Positions 35,168 through 47,392 of a stretch of 64,000 bases of DNA are shown here, one piece after another; position 1 is the first letter of the stretch; each line of letters opens with the position of its first letter. The stretch is from Marvania coccoides (Eukaryota; Chlorophyta; Trebouxiophyceae; Chlorellales; Chlorellaceae): the NCBI GenBank assembly GCA_963854735.1, contig OY978103.1:1054001-1118000 (forward strand), written 5' to 3'. The notes beneath the pieces are model-generated. The model was given only the letters and a program-made list of their open reading frames with translations, did no database searches and was not told the origin of the DNA. A program made the position numbers and the translations under genes.

Positions 35168-35574
35168 TCCGTTCCTCTTGCTGATTCAACGGCAACTCAA
35201 GCATAATTTGCCTAGTATTGTATATTCGTGATATTTCCGTGATATTGTCGCACACCGCCACTTGAGGAGGGAGTGCTTTATTATTTCCTTTCCAACTAAA
35301 GCGCTGCGTTCTGGCGCTGCATTCTCATCGTATTAATGCTTTGAAAACGAGCGGGCTGAGCGTTTGGGCCTGAAATATTTCCCTGTTTATGGCAGATCTT
35401 TTTCAGCATTTAGTACTATTAGCGTGATTCCCCAATGTCGTCCATGTCTTTGTCCCTGTAAGCCACGTATTATTTTATCGCCGAAGCTTAAAATGATGCA
35501 AGCATGAAGAATCTACCAAGGAAGAAATAGTCAGCAGAAGAGACCCTGCGCCAGCATGCTGGCGTCTCCCTCGC
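35168..35574. other. Convergent spacer
   Basis: A 407-bp spacer after paralogue B. It is AT-rich and no feature was recognised. Confidence 0.5.
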
Positions 35575-36050
35575 TTAGAATTTTTGGAATACCGTATTGT
35601 CCAAGCAACTTAATTGCCTGGCTACGCGCTCTCTTGCAGTACACATCTTCACAAAGGGATCCATCTTGGAGAACAGCGTCGGCAGGTCTTCGGGGGTGCA
35701 GCGCCACACGGAAAGCAGGACGGTTTCGAGCAGCAAGTGCCCAGCAGGATCATTGGCTTTTTTTTCGACCAGCAGGGAAACTGCTTCTTCGTGAACAGCC
35801 GAAGCAGCAAAGATGAGGGCCAGGGCCGTCATTTTCAGGGGGTAAAGAGCGTCTACCACAGCCCCGTTGGCCACCAAGAGGGTAAAGATGCCCACACCTC
35901 CAGAGTCGCAGCCAGATGCAGGGTTTTCTTGCCATCATAGATGAGGCCGTTGAATTCATCGCCGCACTTGATGAGGAACTCCACTGCGTCTTCGTGGCGG
36001 TTCAGCACGGCGAGCTGCAGCGCAGAGTAATTGCCCTGAGCAGCCAGCAC
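35575..36050 (-). pseudogene. Ankyrin-repeat fragment with a frame break
   Basis: Two minus-strand frames together read as ankyrin repeats. The first (about 35900-36050) has YSALQLAVLNRHEDAVEFLI and KTLHLAAT; the second (35575-35895) continues GIFTLLVANGAVVDAL and MTALALIFAA. One base is missing between them near 35893-35905 in GCGACTCTGGAGGTG. I found no start codon or convincing upstream exon; an AG acceptor near 36060 may begin the fragment. The C-terminal part ends in TAA at 35575. It may be a decayed gene, a sequencing error, or the last exon of a gene whose upstream exons I cannot see. Confidence 0.5.
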
Positions 36051-36338
36051 TCGTACTGTTCATTGAAGATGAGACTTCTCAAAGATTTCTGGCCAGCCTG
36101 AAGTGGAGACGTATTTTACCACAATGGGTCAGCTGAGGGCGGGCTGCACGAGTCCCCCCGTCTCGGATTCTCACCCACCGCTGCCCCGCCAACATCAACT
36201 TGAACCACACTGAAAGGATCCCCTTGAACTACTGCATTCGCTGCGTCTTCGAATTAAATGTTTAAAAACAACAAAACGCGTTTAATACACTAATCTCCAA
36301 TGATAATCTAAAATTAAATTTGTTAATGAAATGTCGGG

Positions 36339-39300
36339 TCACACCACCACAGTCGCTCCCTCCTCAGCTCTCCACACCCCAGGGAGAAGAACGCTCGCCT
36401 TTCTCTGACCATCCGCGGGCGCGAGCACGTATGGCGCGGTCACCCTGGCGCCGTCACTATTACGCAAGCTGCCAGCCAACAAAACCACATGAGCGTTGCT
36501 GCCGGCGGAGGGGCTCTCAAAGCTCTGCCCATGCCTCAACCGCACCACCCGCCCCTGCAGCGCCGCTCTTGCCCGCTCTTCGTCCACCTCCACAGCTTGC
36601 CCCAGCATCTTGGCGTTTTCCACCACAAACACAGCGCTCAGCCGGAGCAGCGCGTCCTCCAGCGCCGCAAACTCCACGCCGCCGCGCAGCAGCTGCTCCA
36701 CCGCAGCCTGCGGCAGGTGAAACACCACGGGGCCGCGCCCCAGCGCGTTCCCTTCAGCCAGCGCCAGCTCAGCCACTCCAGGAAGAAAGGTGCCCGTCAG
36801 GCACAACAGCTCCCCGACCACGCCGCCCGGACCCTGAAAGTACTCTTTAACCGGCGCGCCATTCTTAGTCAGCACCCTCCGCACCACGCCACTCAGCACC
36901 ACAAACAGCCCCGCCCGTGGCTCCCCGCTCCAGATCGGCTGCCCCTTTCGGCACCCTAAAATAGCGCCAGCGGCGTACACCTTGCGGAACGCCGCGTCCG
37001 GGAGGGTGGCCATGAACGGGAGAGACCGCAGCACCGCTTTGGGGCGGGGTGGTTGCCACACAGGGCCCACCAGCTCCAGGTGGCGGACTTTCCGGTCGAT
37101 GGGGTCAGACAGGGCCTCCTCTTCAGCCTCGTCCACCGCTCCCGCCTGGAACAGCTCCCCAGTGAAGCGCAGCTGCTGCCGCAGCACCGCCATGGCGGCA
37201 CGGTAGCTCTGAATGGCTGTAAAAAGGTCTGGCGCCTCGATTTCCCGCTCGATGATGAAGCGATGGGCAGCAGCGCTGTCGGCCTCGATGTCGTCCAGCA
37301 GCGCCCGCCACGCCCCTGCGTGCTCCTCCCGCTTCAACCACCGGATCTGAGGCACGTTGTTGGATCCCAGCGCGAGGTACAGCTCAACCGCCACCTCGCA
37401 GCCGACCAGCATCCTGCGCCCCAAGAACCGCCGCAGCCCCGCGGAAACCTTCTTGAAGGGCCAGGAAAAGGCGCCGCGGAGGAAGCTCGGCAGCCCGCGG
37501 TAGGCGCGCAGCGTGGCGAGGGAGAGCCTGGACGCTGCGCGAGCGGCCCAGCCGCCCCTGATTTCAGCTTCTATAATTGGCCATAGCCGCAGCGTGGAGG
37601 GCTCTCGCTCCATCACCTCATCGCAAGAGTAGTCCAGGATGCGCAGGCCACGGGTGGACAGCATTCCGGCCCCTCTGCGAGCTGCGAAATGCCGCTTCAG
37701 GCCTGCCACAGCTCGCCTCACTTCTTCTAAAACAATCTCTTCGGAGGGCAAACTTGGCTCGCTGGGAGGCACGTCAAGCTTCCCACCCGCAGCTGCGGGG
37801 CCAAAGCGGCTGCCCAGTCGCCCGTTCTTGCCTTCAAAGTCGAAAACTGAGCTGGGCGTGGCATCGGTTGTCGGTGTCCCGTCGGCATCGCTGCTGAAGC
37901 CGTCAGAAGGCAGGGTGAGGGGCACCAGCCCGCCAGGGAAGTCTCCACGTGGCTTTTCTAGAGCAGATGTACGCCTGATGTGCAGCGCGGCGGCCACTGG
38001 GGCCATGCCAGAAGCTCTCCGGGGAACATTAGCAGCAGCTGGAAACCGGCCGTCCCGAGGGCTTTCCTCGTCGCTGGGGGCCAATAAAACGCTGTTTGCT
38101 CGCCTCCGTCCCAGCAGGTCTCTCCCTGGAGATGCCGCGGCGCTGGAAGACCGCTCCGCTATGACCCGCGTCAGCATTTGCTTCAGCTCCGCTGCAAGCC
38201 GCTTCCCAGATGCGCCGCTCACCGTGGCGGTCGCACCAGCTGACGGCCCAGCTTCCTCCTCCCATGATTCTGGTTCTTGGCCGGCGTCTGCTGCGTGCTG
38301 GCGCAGCTCTGTTTGCAGCTGCGCCTGCACTGTGCGGCCGACTGCTGCCGGCATGCTACTCGTGGTGCCAAATGAAGGGCGAGAAGAGGAACCGGAGGAC
38401 CTCAGTGTGCTTCCCCGCGCTTGACTGCCCAGCGAGCTGCGCAGCTCGTTCAGCAGCGCTGCGCCTGCTGCGCCCCGCACGCTGTGCTCTGCTGCCAGCG
38501 TTTCTGTCTCTGAAATCGACACCAGGCTTGCGCTGCTCCCGCTGCTGCGCACGCCGGGCGCAAGCTGCCGCAAGCTGCTGCCCCGCGCGGCCGCGCTGCT
38601 GCCCCCGCCTTCCAGCTGCTGAAGCTCAATTGCCCCTGCTGCTTCTGCCGATTCCCCTCGCTCCAGATCCACAACGCCGTTGGAGTCAGAGGTGAGGTGC
38701 ACCGCAGCCTGGAGTTTCCCTTCGGTTCCAGCTTCCCCGTCGGTCTCATTTTGGCGCACGTGAAGATAGGGACACTCCACTCGGTCTTGAGCCCAGTCAG
38801 CGTCAATCTCACCCCACTGCCCCGCTCCTCCTTTGCCCTCATACTGCTGCTGCTGCTTCTGGGAGACTCCTCCAGACCCCTCACCGCTAGATGCACTCAG
38901 CACTGTGAACGACTGGCTGGTGGAGGCATCAACGGCAGCCAGCTGCTCCTGCCGCCGCCGCTGCCAGAATTTCCAGCGCAGCGATGCCGCCCACTGACGT
39001 GTGCCGCGCAGCGCGCCTCTCCACAGCGTTTTCACGACCCCCAGCGTGGTTTTGATGTTGACGTCGATGGTGGCAGAGGCAGCGGGTTTGGGCGGCGCCT
39101 CGTCGAACCCTTCTGCCGTCACTTGAACGTATTCAGCCACCAAGCTCCAGTCAGCACCTGCAGTGTTTAAAGAATAGAAATTATATAAATATTCATTCTT
39201 TTTATAAATTCAAGAAAATTTGCAAGGGCTTACCTGCCAAAAATTCGTCGTTCTGGCTGGCCTTCAAGGCGGCGACTTTCTGGCCCGTAAACTCCGACAG

Positions 39301-41153
39301 CGCGCGCTTCGCCCGCGCCCGGGAGTGAAACCGCGCCTTTGACACGCTGTCCAGCCGCAGCAGGCGCAGCATGGGTCCGCAGATGGGGCCATTGACCACC
39401 AGCGTTAGCAGCACAAAAGAAGAGGTCCTGCAGCAAAAAAATATATAAAAAGTAACACAAAATACTTATGAAAATTAGCAACGCGTATTAAAAAATATTG
39501 GCATAATAAAACCAAAGAAATAGCAAAGAAATGGGACTTGCCAGAGTAGAATTTCGGCGTTGATTGCTTTTGCGATGTCCACGGCGCTGCTGTCCGCGTC
39601 GGTGTCGGACCCAGTGATGAAGGAGGGATTGCCGATGGCAAACACGCTGGCCATGATGAGAGACACCGAGCCACGCATGCTGGCCCACCCCGAGAACGCG
39701 ATCTCCGCAGGCGTTAACTTCTGTCCCAGCAGCTTGAACACCGGGTTCAGCAGCACCAAGCAGCCGGTGCGGATGACCAGCATGGACACCCATATCACGG
39801 GGATGGCTACAAACGACACCGCGGTGCGGGTGAGCAGGCCGGCGGAGCGAATGAAGAAATTCACCGAAGCCACGCCGCTCCAGAAAAAAACCAACCCATT
39901 GATGGCGAACGCGACCAAATCCCACACCGCATCGAACGCGCCGCTGTCTTCTGATGTGGACAGCATGCCCCACTTGGACGTGGCGTTGCCGTACAGCCCA
40001 AACAGAACCACTGCCATCACGCCTGATGCCTTGGCCGGTTGGTTGGCCACGTAATAGCTGAGGTACGCAACTGCCAGCACCAGTGTGGTCTCAATATAAG
40101 GCCTGGCTCCGCGCCAGCGCAGCCAGCGCAGCAGGTGCCCCGTTGCCCACGACATTGCCAGCCCGATGGCTGCTCCGATGGCTGACACTTTTACAACGTC
40201 TCGAAGGAGGCCAGGCAAAGTGGACCACACCGAGGGCCAGGTGGTGGCGGCAGACGGCGCAGCATTGGCGGCGATGAGCTGCGCGAAGATGTTGAAGAGG
40301 GTGATGCCGGACGCGTCGTTGAACACGGATTCTCCTTTGACGAGCGTGGTGAGTTTGGCAGGGCCGTTGGCTGCGGAGAGGATGGCAGCGACCGCCACGG
40401 TGTCGGTGGGGGCGATGATGGAGGAGAAGATGGCGCCGTGCACCCACGACCACCCCCGGGAGTGAAATCCCAGCACGTAGAGAATGATCGGGGTGAGCGC
40501 TATGACCGAAATGCCGACCAAAACGTAGGCTAGGAAGATCACGTGGACCCACACTTTGCGGAAGAGGAAGAGGTCAATGCGCAGGGTTTCTTCCACCAGG
40601 AGCGGGGGCAGGAAGATGTAAAAAAACAGGTCTGCGGGCTGGATTGACAGCCAGATGGACACAGAGTTGGAAAAGTGCTGCAGGTTGAGGTAATAGTTGG
40701 CTACGCCCAGAACGCCGCCGGACACGAGGGCCCACACCGCGGTGAGCTTGCCGAAGAGCACGGTGGGGATGAGGAGCCCCAGGAATACGAAGAGAATGGC
40801 GTCGGAGCCGCGCAGCGGGACGGTGCAATAATTCATGCTATCTGCATGCGCAGTAGAGCTTTGGAAGGTCAGATGGGTAGTTTGATGATTATTTGTTATA
40901 ATAAACTGTTAATTGCTTTAAACGCGCCTTCAATGTCCACGCGATTGGCCAGAGAAACGTTGGACAGCATGCACAAGACTGGCTGCCACAGGGAAGTGTA
41001 GCTGTCATACGAGTACACGCTGGGGGGCTGGGTGACGTTGAGGATCTGGCTGGAGCACTCCACTTGTTCCGAGGGCGGTGGCAGCGCAAAGCACTGCTCA
41101 TAGTGCTGCCAAGATGAAAAACTTGAAGGGTAGGTGAGGTTGCCTGCCGCCAT
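36339..41153 (-). CDS. SOS1/NHE-like Na+/H+ antiporter with cyclic-nucleotide-binding-like tail
   Basis: Plasma-membrane sodium/proton exchanger. Exons 40907-41153, 39542-40841, 39234-39427 and 36339-39157 give about 1519 aa. The N-terminal 80 residues carry cysteines and N-glycosylation sites and may be extracellular. The exchanger domain (about 85-560) has FFYIFLPPLLVEETL, SSIIAPTDTVAVAAIL and VKGESVFNDASG, typical of the CPA1 family. The long soluble tail (over 900 aa, one exon) includes a cNMP-binding-like barrel (GLFVVLSGVVRRVL, GGVVGELLCLTG), as in plant SOS1, then low-complexity Ser/Ala-rich stretches. The intron after LLW has a GC donor (TG then GCAAGT); its removal gives LWTSSFVLLTLVVNGP, matching the family. 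The first intron donor (A then GTTTAT) is weak, so exon 1 is less certain. Confidence 0.88.
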
Positions 41154-41614
41154 TTTTCTCGAACGCTGCTTGCAGATATTGTTTATTTCATGCTAAAACC
41201 GTATGTGTCTTTGCCATTCAGAAAATAAAATAGCAGTCTGTGTTTTCGCGTGTCACCCAACTGCAAATGTCGCAATGCAGCCCACCTACGCCGATGGGCG
41301 ATATTTGTATGGGACTGTTAAAAATTTCAACCACTCTTTTAAAAATAAACTGATCATCTGAATCGTCTCCTCAAAAACGCGAAGCTGCATTGTGTGCGGT
41401 CAAACCGCGTTGACTGCTAAAAAATTGAAATTCGTAGATTTTCTACGGATTTATCGCATTTAAATTCGCCCAAATGAACTTATTCTTGCCCTGTAAAGCC
41501 TGGAGGCTCCACGACTCGTCAAATTGAGCAGCATAAAATTTCAAATCACAAATCATAAAAGCGCAATTGATCACCAAATCTCAATAAAGCGATGATAATA
41601 ATTCAACGAAAAAA
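41154..41614. other. Spacer between NHE start and mannanase end
   Basis: A 461-bp spacer between two minus-strand genes. It should contain the NHE promoter. It is AT-rich and nothing was recognised. Confidence 0.5.
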
Positions 41615-44078
41615 TCACTGTTGCGGTTCGCTAAAGGTCTGCACGTTGCGATAGGCTTCGATATATTTTCTGCTGGCGTTCACGTTTGAATAAAAGTATG
41701 TCTGCCAGGAGCCGCAGGGGTAGGAATCTCCTCTGGCAGACACGCACATTGTGATGGGCTTCTGCATCAATCAAAATAAATGCATTCAATCGAGCGGGCT
41801 TTTTCAATCGCAATGAAAAAAAAATGTATATGAGTAGAAAAGGGTGGCCGCTGTGCGCACCTCGCAAACTGTTTTCGAGGCCCCGGCTTTGAGAAAACAG
41901 CGCTTTTGGTCGGAGCTGTAGGCAAAGGAGTCACACCCCAGTACCGAAGCGCACGCCAGCATGCAATCTTTGGGCTCTACTGCTGTGCGGGAACCGAAGC
42001 CACCCTTGCAAAAAAGGAAGAAGAAACAAGTAGAAAAATTAGTAATCTGGGAACTGTAAAACAGAATTCATATGGCAGTTAAAACAAAATAGATTATACC
42101 TTCCAGGCTGATGAAATTTTGCGGTCCAACGCTCCCATGAGATCGTAGGCGTACCCAGGCGCATTTTGGGGGTAAATAACGTCGTTTCCTTCGCTACAAG
42201 CCACTTTTCCAGGCCCTTGGCTGGCGAAACCTCTCAAAATTGCATCCAGCCGCGGCGACGGAGCGCAGTGCCGGCCATCGCCTGAGTAGCCAGCAAAGCA
42301 CGCGCAGTGATACCCGCCGAAGGTATTTACGCACGCTGCATTAGTGCCACACACGTCAGTACCTCGAGCGCACTCGTTGATGTCAGTCTCACAGGAGCTG
42401 TTCTCCAGCCCTGTCCCTTCTTCGCCATTGACTCTGCGAAAAGAGCAGTCTGGCACCGGGGGCGCCAGCAGAGCCGATTTGCAAGCGTCCGCTGCCCATA
42501 CTTGCGAGCTAGAGAGCCGCTGCATTGTGGCAGTGAAGTTATCGATGATTTTAAAGGTGGAATCGGTGTCGAAAACGCCAAACAAGCCGCCGTCGTTGCC
42601 GCCCTCCTCCGCAGGCGCCCGCTGTCCCTGCTCAAAGAGCTGCCAAAACATGGCGCCGGCGGTAGGCCCGCCTTTTTTAGCGTCCTGCGATCCAAATAAA
42701 AGAACAACAGCAAAATGTTTTGGGTTACTAACTAGTAGTTAGTTACAGCATACTCCCCAATGGGAGCCTGGCTTCTAGAAGTTGTTTTGATAATTAACAA
42801 ATATATATATACAAATTTGATGTAGACATACATCAAACTAAGCGTAAAGCTACAATTATTCTGCTTTCGTACCTCGGCCATGATGCCGTAGATTACGGTG
42901 TACCACCAGTCGCGCTGCGTCATGTACTCTGCAAGCCCCCACGCCCCAAACTCCTCCAACAGCAGCGGCTTCTTCAATGCCGCCGCGTCCGCAATGTGCT
43001 GGCGAAGCCACCGCCGAGCGAACGCCTCCGTTGGTTCCTCCCAGTTGTTCACCCACAGGTGAATAGAAGCAAAATCAATCAGCGGGGAAGCATGGTCGTG
43101 GTAGAAATGCTGGCCCTCCCAAAAGGCCCAGCTGTTGAGGCCTTGCGGGTTGGAAGCAGACTGGGACACATCTTCCGGGTAGAACCCTTCTTCTCCTACG
43201 GTTAAAAGGTGGTTGGGGTCGATGGATTTTACCCAGGCAGCCATTTCTTCCACCCAATCGGCCAGCAGCCCCCCGCACTGAAAGCACCGCGGCTCGTTGA
43301 TTAAATTCCACGCGAAGATGGTGGGATCGTCTTTGTAGGCTCTGCCGTTGACGGTGTTCACCCGCTCCAGCAATACCTTGACGTGGGCCTTGTAGAGGCG
43401 GCGAGCTTCGGGAAGGTAGAAAAAGTCCTCGTGCACGTCGCTGCCGGCCCACTGCGCGAACGTGTACGCGCCTCCCATCTGCCAGTTGTCGACCAGCGCC
43501 AGGAGCAGACGCACGCCGTGCTTTCGCGCTTCGTCTATGAGGTAGTCCAGCCCTCGCAGTACCGCCTCGTTGTACTGTCCAGGACTGGTAGACAGCGCGT
43601 ACTCCTTGGACACGGGGTGGGCCCAGGCGCGCATCACGTTGAGGCCGTGGGAGCTGGCGCGCTTGAGCAGTCTGCGAGCCAGTTTTGGGCCGGTTGTGTT
43701 TGGCGGCAGAGAGGCGCCAAAGAGCTCCAGCGCGCCTCCCGCGGCCTCCATGGCCTCCCACTGGTTCCATCCTGGAGTACAAAACATAAATTTTATGTGA
43801 GATAGAATAGGAGGGGGAGAGATTACAAACCTTGAAACCTTGAAACCTTGAAACCTTGAAACCTTGAAACCTTAGGGGTTTTCCCCCGCCAAAATCTTAA
43901 TTAAACACTCGCCGCTGATGTAATAAGGCTTGCACTCGGGGCCCACGACGAACTTGGTGCCCTTCACCCTCACAAAGTAATCAATTTCAGAAGGTTTAGT
44001 TGTAGCTTCATACTGAGCATGCACGATTTGGGCGTAGGCAGCGAGAGAGACGATGAACGCCAACGCAGCTGCAGCCAT
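41615..44078 (-). CDS. Secreted GH5 beta-mannanase with EGF-like and PAN-like domains
   Basis: Endo-beta-1,4-mannanase-type hydrolase acting on wall or environmental mannans. Exons 43913-44078, 42873-43771, 42100-42684, 41861-42004 and 41615-41761; 646 aa. It has a signal peptide (LAFIVSLAAYAQIVHA). The catalytic domain has NVMRAWAH, the acid/base Glu in WNLINEPRC, and the nucleophile Glu in LLLEEFGAWG, as in plant GH5_7 mannanases. A Cys-rich EGF-like module (DINECARGTDVCGTNAACVN) and a PAN/apple-like Cys module (DCMLACASVLGCDSFAYSS) follow. The first intron needs a GC donor (G then GCGAGT); this gives YYISGWNQWEAM, the expected family junction, while the nearby GT would break the frame. An unusual domain combination for a plant-type mannanase. 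Confidence 0.88.
43827..43874. repeat. AAACCTTG octamer array
   Basis: Six tandem octamers, the last degenerate, inside the first (GC-donor) intron of the mannanase gene. A shorter copy, AAACCTTG plus a variant, lies near 25447-25470 in the first intron of the SYCP2-like gene. Confidence 0.85.
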
Positions 44079-44925
44079 CTGGCGGCGCTGTGAGCTGTAC
44101 ACGTAGCGAAACGGCCTAGAAAATCGATTCAAATATATGCGGAGGTCTTCATCTGCGCGAAGCCCCAGCATTGGACAAACGAAAATAAAATGGCTACCGG
44201 CCAGCCTGATAATTTCGCTCCAACGCCCTCCAAAGCGCCACTGTCATGCCGGCGACATTATTTATATTACTGTACTTTTTTTAGATATTGAATTGCGCAA
44301 TAAAGGCTTCAGTTTGGCCAGCGTTGGGGCATCAAAAAAATTGAGGAAAGCGAGTTTGACCGGCCGTTGACTGGAAAAAAACCCAGCTGAAAGCCCAAAT
44401 ATGTGGGGGCTGGCTTGAAACATGCTGTTTTTTAGTCATTGGGATGGAGGGGAGGTTGCATGCGGCAGGCTCTTCAGTACTCTGGGCGGCGTAGGCATCG
44501 TGCTTGGATGGGCGGCGGGAGAGGAATGTCAAGATTTCCACATCGCAAAAACGTTTAGTATTAAGAAAATCGATGAATACATGAAAATAAACAATAATTG
44601 GCGAACGAAGAGAAACGCATGAGAGAAATATTTACAAGAGAGCATATGACCTCTCTACTCTACTTTAGAACAATTCCTTTTCATATGAAAAATACTTGCA
44701 AGAGAGAACAAAAGAAAGAAAAAACACGGCTAGAGCTTGTCAATACATTTTTGTGGGGCTTTAAACTGCTTAAAGTTAATATACATATGCAATGATCCTC
44801 AATGGAATAAATTTAGCTACGTCCAAGGCAATCCCCAAGGCTGGAAATTTATTTTGCAGCTTAACTTTTCACATAAAATTTTAATCCTCGGACCTAGACC
44901 TGCAGCAGCAGCCTCAGCCCACGAC
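44079..44925. other. Divergent upstream region mannanase/lipase
   Basis: About 850 bp between divergent secreted-protein genes. It is AT-rich and open frames within it look random. It should hold both promoters. Confidence 0.55.
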
Positions 44926-47092
44926 ATGGGTATCTCAAACAGCATCAATCCAGCCATAGTTGTGCTGCTGGCCTTATCCTTGGCAGCCAGCTCCCATGGC
45001 ATTTCGCTCGGCGAGCTCTTTGGTTCGTCGAATGACGAGGGCCAGAACGTCACGTCAGTGGAAGAATACGGCCCAACTATGTTTAAAACTCTGCAGGCTC
45101 TGTATTTCACAGCTACGCCGCCAGCTGGAGCGGGCATTGGCGCCAATGAGCGCCTGGTCCCTATCTCGCCCGCCAGCCAGGCGCTTGTGCGGCGTGACGG
45201 CCTGAACAGCGTATATATCGCATTTCAAGACAACGAGCCGCAGGATGTGGCCGCAAAATGGGCGACAAACACCACCAGAGTCCCGTTTTTGCAAGACGCA
45301 AGTCAATTATTGGGAAGCAATTGCAATTAATTCACTGGTTTTGTTAAAAGTAATGCACAGCCGTGCGTCTTTCTTCTCCAAATTTGCAGTTTTTGTACAC
45401 CGCTGAGGCGCCTACAGTGTTGGTGAACACATTTTCCAGCCTCACCGGCCTTGGCAGCACCGTCGTTGCCGGGCCATTGACTGAAGCTGTCGAAGCCATG
45501 ATGGCTGGAGAGCGCATCATGTGGGTCACATGCGCCGGAGAAGGCTCAGGCAGGGGGCTTGCCTACCTCTGCGGCGTCGGTGCTGCGCTGTACTTCCCAG
45601 GAACCAGCGTCGATGTCGTCACGTTTGGAACGCCATGGCAAGGCTTCAACCTTCAGTTTGCGTGGTCGTTCGACCGCCTGGTGAGTATGTACTACATGTG
45701 GCCGTTTAACACTAGCACAGTGCCCCGGCCTCCCAGCAATCTGACTCAGGCGGAGCCGTCAGCGCTGCAAGATCTCGCCAGCTGGTGAGCTTAAATCAGT
45801 ATGCTGTTGCCGCTGTGGTTTCCTCCTGAGAGGCCGCAGAATCCGGCCTGAATCTTTATCCATGTCGCTCGTTTATTTAGCTGGATTCATGCATTTTCCC
45901 ACAGCACCACCTAAATTTTTCCGTCCTTCCTTTCACGAGTGCAGTTCAAAGACTAATCGTTGAAGAAGACGTCCTGAAGAGCGCCGTCGCGCTCCCCAAC
46001 CTTCCCCCAGCCCTTCCCAAAGACAACTCCTCCCTGGAAGGCAGCAACATTCAGCAGCCTGCGGGCGAAGAGGACCAACGCGTGGACGCCTGCTACGCTT
46101 CTTTCGCAAACCAAACCTACGGCCTGACCCCCACCTGCATCGCTGGCTCCCCGAAAATAAAAAATTTGGGCGTGTGGGCGCCTGCAACGGGGCTTCCTGC
46201 CCCTGGCCAGCTGCCCCCGCCCTCGCCTTGCCCCCCGGTTATTTGCAGGAGCAGACCGTACCTCGCCATGAGCTGCACCGCGTTTGGGACCGACGAAAGC
46301 CCCGCTGCTGCGGCGGTGCCCGAGGCTCTGGGCGGGCTGCCGTTCCTTCGGGTACACGACAACCGGACCAGCGGGGACGCGCTCGTGGCCTGGAATGACA
46401 CCTCCAAAGAGGCTATCGTTCTGTTTAAATTCACCAATGAGACGCGGGATTGGACCGCCAACGCCCTCGCCTACCTCACTGACAACTTTGCCAAGAGTCT
46501 GAAAGAAGATTTTCCCGCTGCTGCAGCGGTCATCGACGCTGCAGGAGACCCGCAGGTGCACGCGGGCTTCTACGCGCAGTTCAATTCCTTGATTGATGCG
46601 CCGTCAGAGGGAGAACTGAACCTCACGACTGCCCTGTACCAGCTCAATGGAGGCCAGTCGCCGCTCTTCATAGCTGTAAGCGGCTTTTCCCTCGGCGGAG
46701 CCCTCAGCGAGCTCGCAGGCGTGTGGGCGGCGCACAAGTGGCCGCGCGCGCACATTTTGGTGGTCACTCAGGGTGCACCCAAGGTGGGAAACGACGACTT
46801 CGTCACTCTGTTTAAATCCACGGCTGGCGTGGCCTGGCGGTTTCAGTTCAACCTGGATCAGGTTCCCGCGATTCCGCCGCTGGCTGGATACCGCACCACC
46901 AGGCAGCCCGTGTGGATCACCGCTGAAGGTGACGGACCTCACCAAGTTTTGTTTCAGCCGCGGCCTGAAGTTGATTTAGGCGATACCACGTGGTACGATC
47001 ACTGGTGCGAGGTCTTTTACGTTCCAATTCTGATGAACTCTACCTCCTTTGGCATTCCTGCGTGGGTGTACAACGCCTCGGCAGCGGATTAA
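44926..47092 (+). CDS. Secreted class-3 lipase with two lipase-like halves
   Basis: Putative extracellular triacylglycerol lipase. Exons 44926-45297, 45390 to about 45780, and 45945-47092; about 636 aa. A signal peptide opens the protein (NPAIVVLLALSLAASSHG). The second half has the lipase-3 elbow VSGFSLGGALSELAG, followed by QGAPKVGNDDF and FNLDQVPAIPP, so it should be active. The first half repeats this layout (VTCAGEGSGRGLAYL, TFGTPWQGFN), but the nucleophile Ser position holds Gly. The first intron uses a GC donor (GAC then GCAAGT), forced by frame. The second junction is unresolved: the good GT donor at 45785 breaks the frame, and a weak GC donor at 45781 keeps it. N-x-S/T sites are frequent. 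Confidence 0.8.
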
Positions 47093-47392
47093 GATATTGT
47101 GGTATCCGATCTGCCTCCAGGGGAGTGCCCCTGGGAGATCGAGCGACGGCAAGTTGGCGTGTCTGGGAATTCCCAAGGATCGAGTTTTTCATTACAGAAA
47201 GAGGTCTTAGGCCGACTAAACTAGATTCCCAGTTCAGGCTAACCCCCCCTTAAAAAAAAAAAACAGGGTTCGTTCGTCAAAATCGCCCACATTGAATTTT
47301 GGCCTTTCTGAGCCCTGTGAGCCTCTAATTCCTGTAAATTCAATAAATGCAGCATTTACCCACCTCGAAACAAGCGAGGAAGTGCCCACAGG

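Noticed and set aside
38210..38695. 161-codon + strand open frame
   Set aside because: Shadow of the large exon of the SOS1-like antiporter.
45679..45734. Intron with strong GTGAGT donor after CGCCTG in the lipase gene
   Set aside because: The sequence aligns with the second lipase half (VPRPPS against VPAIPP), so it is coding, and the proposed acceptor breaks the frame.
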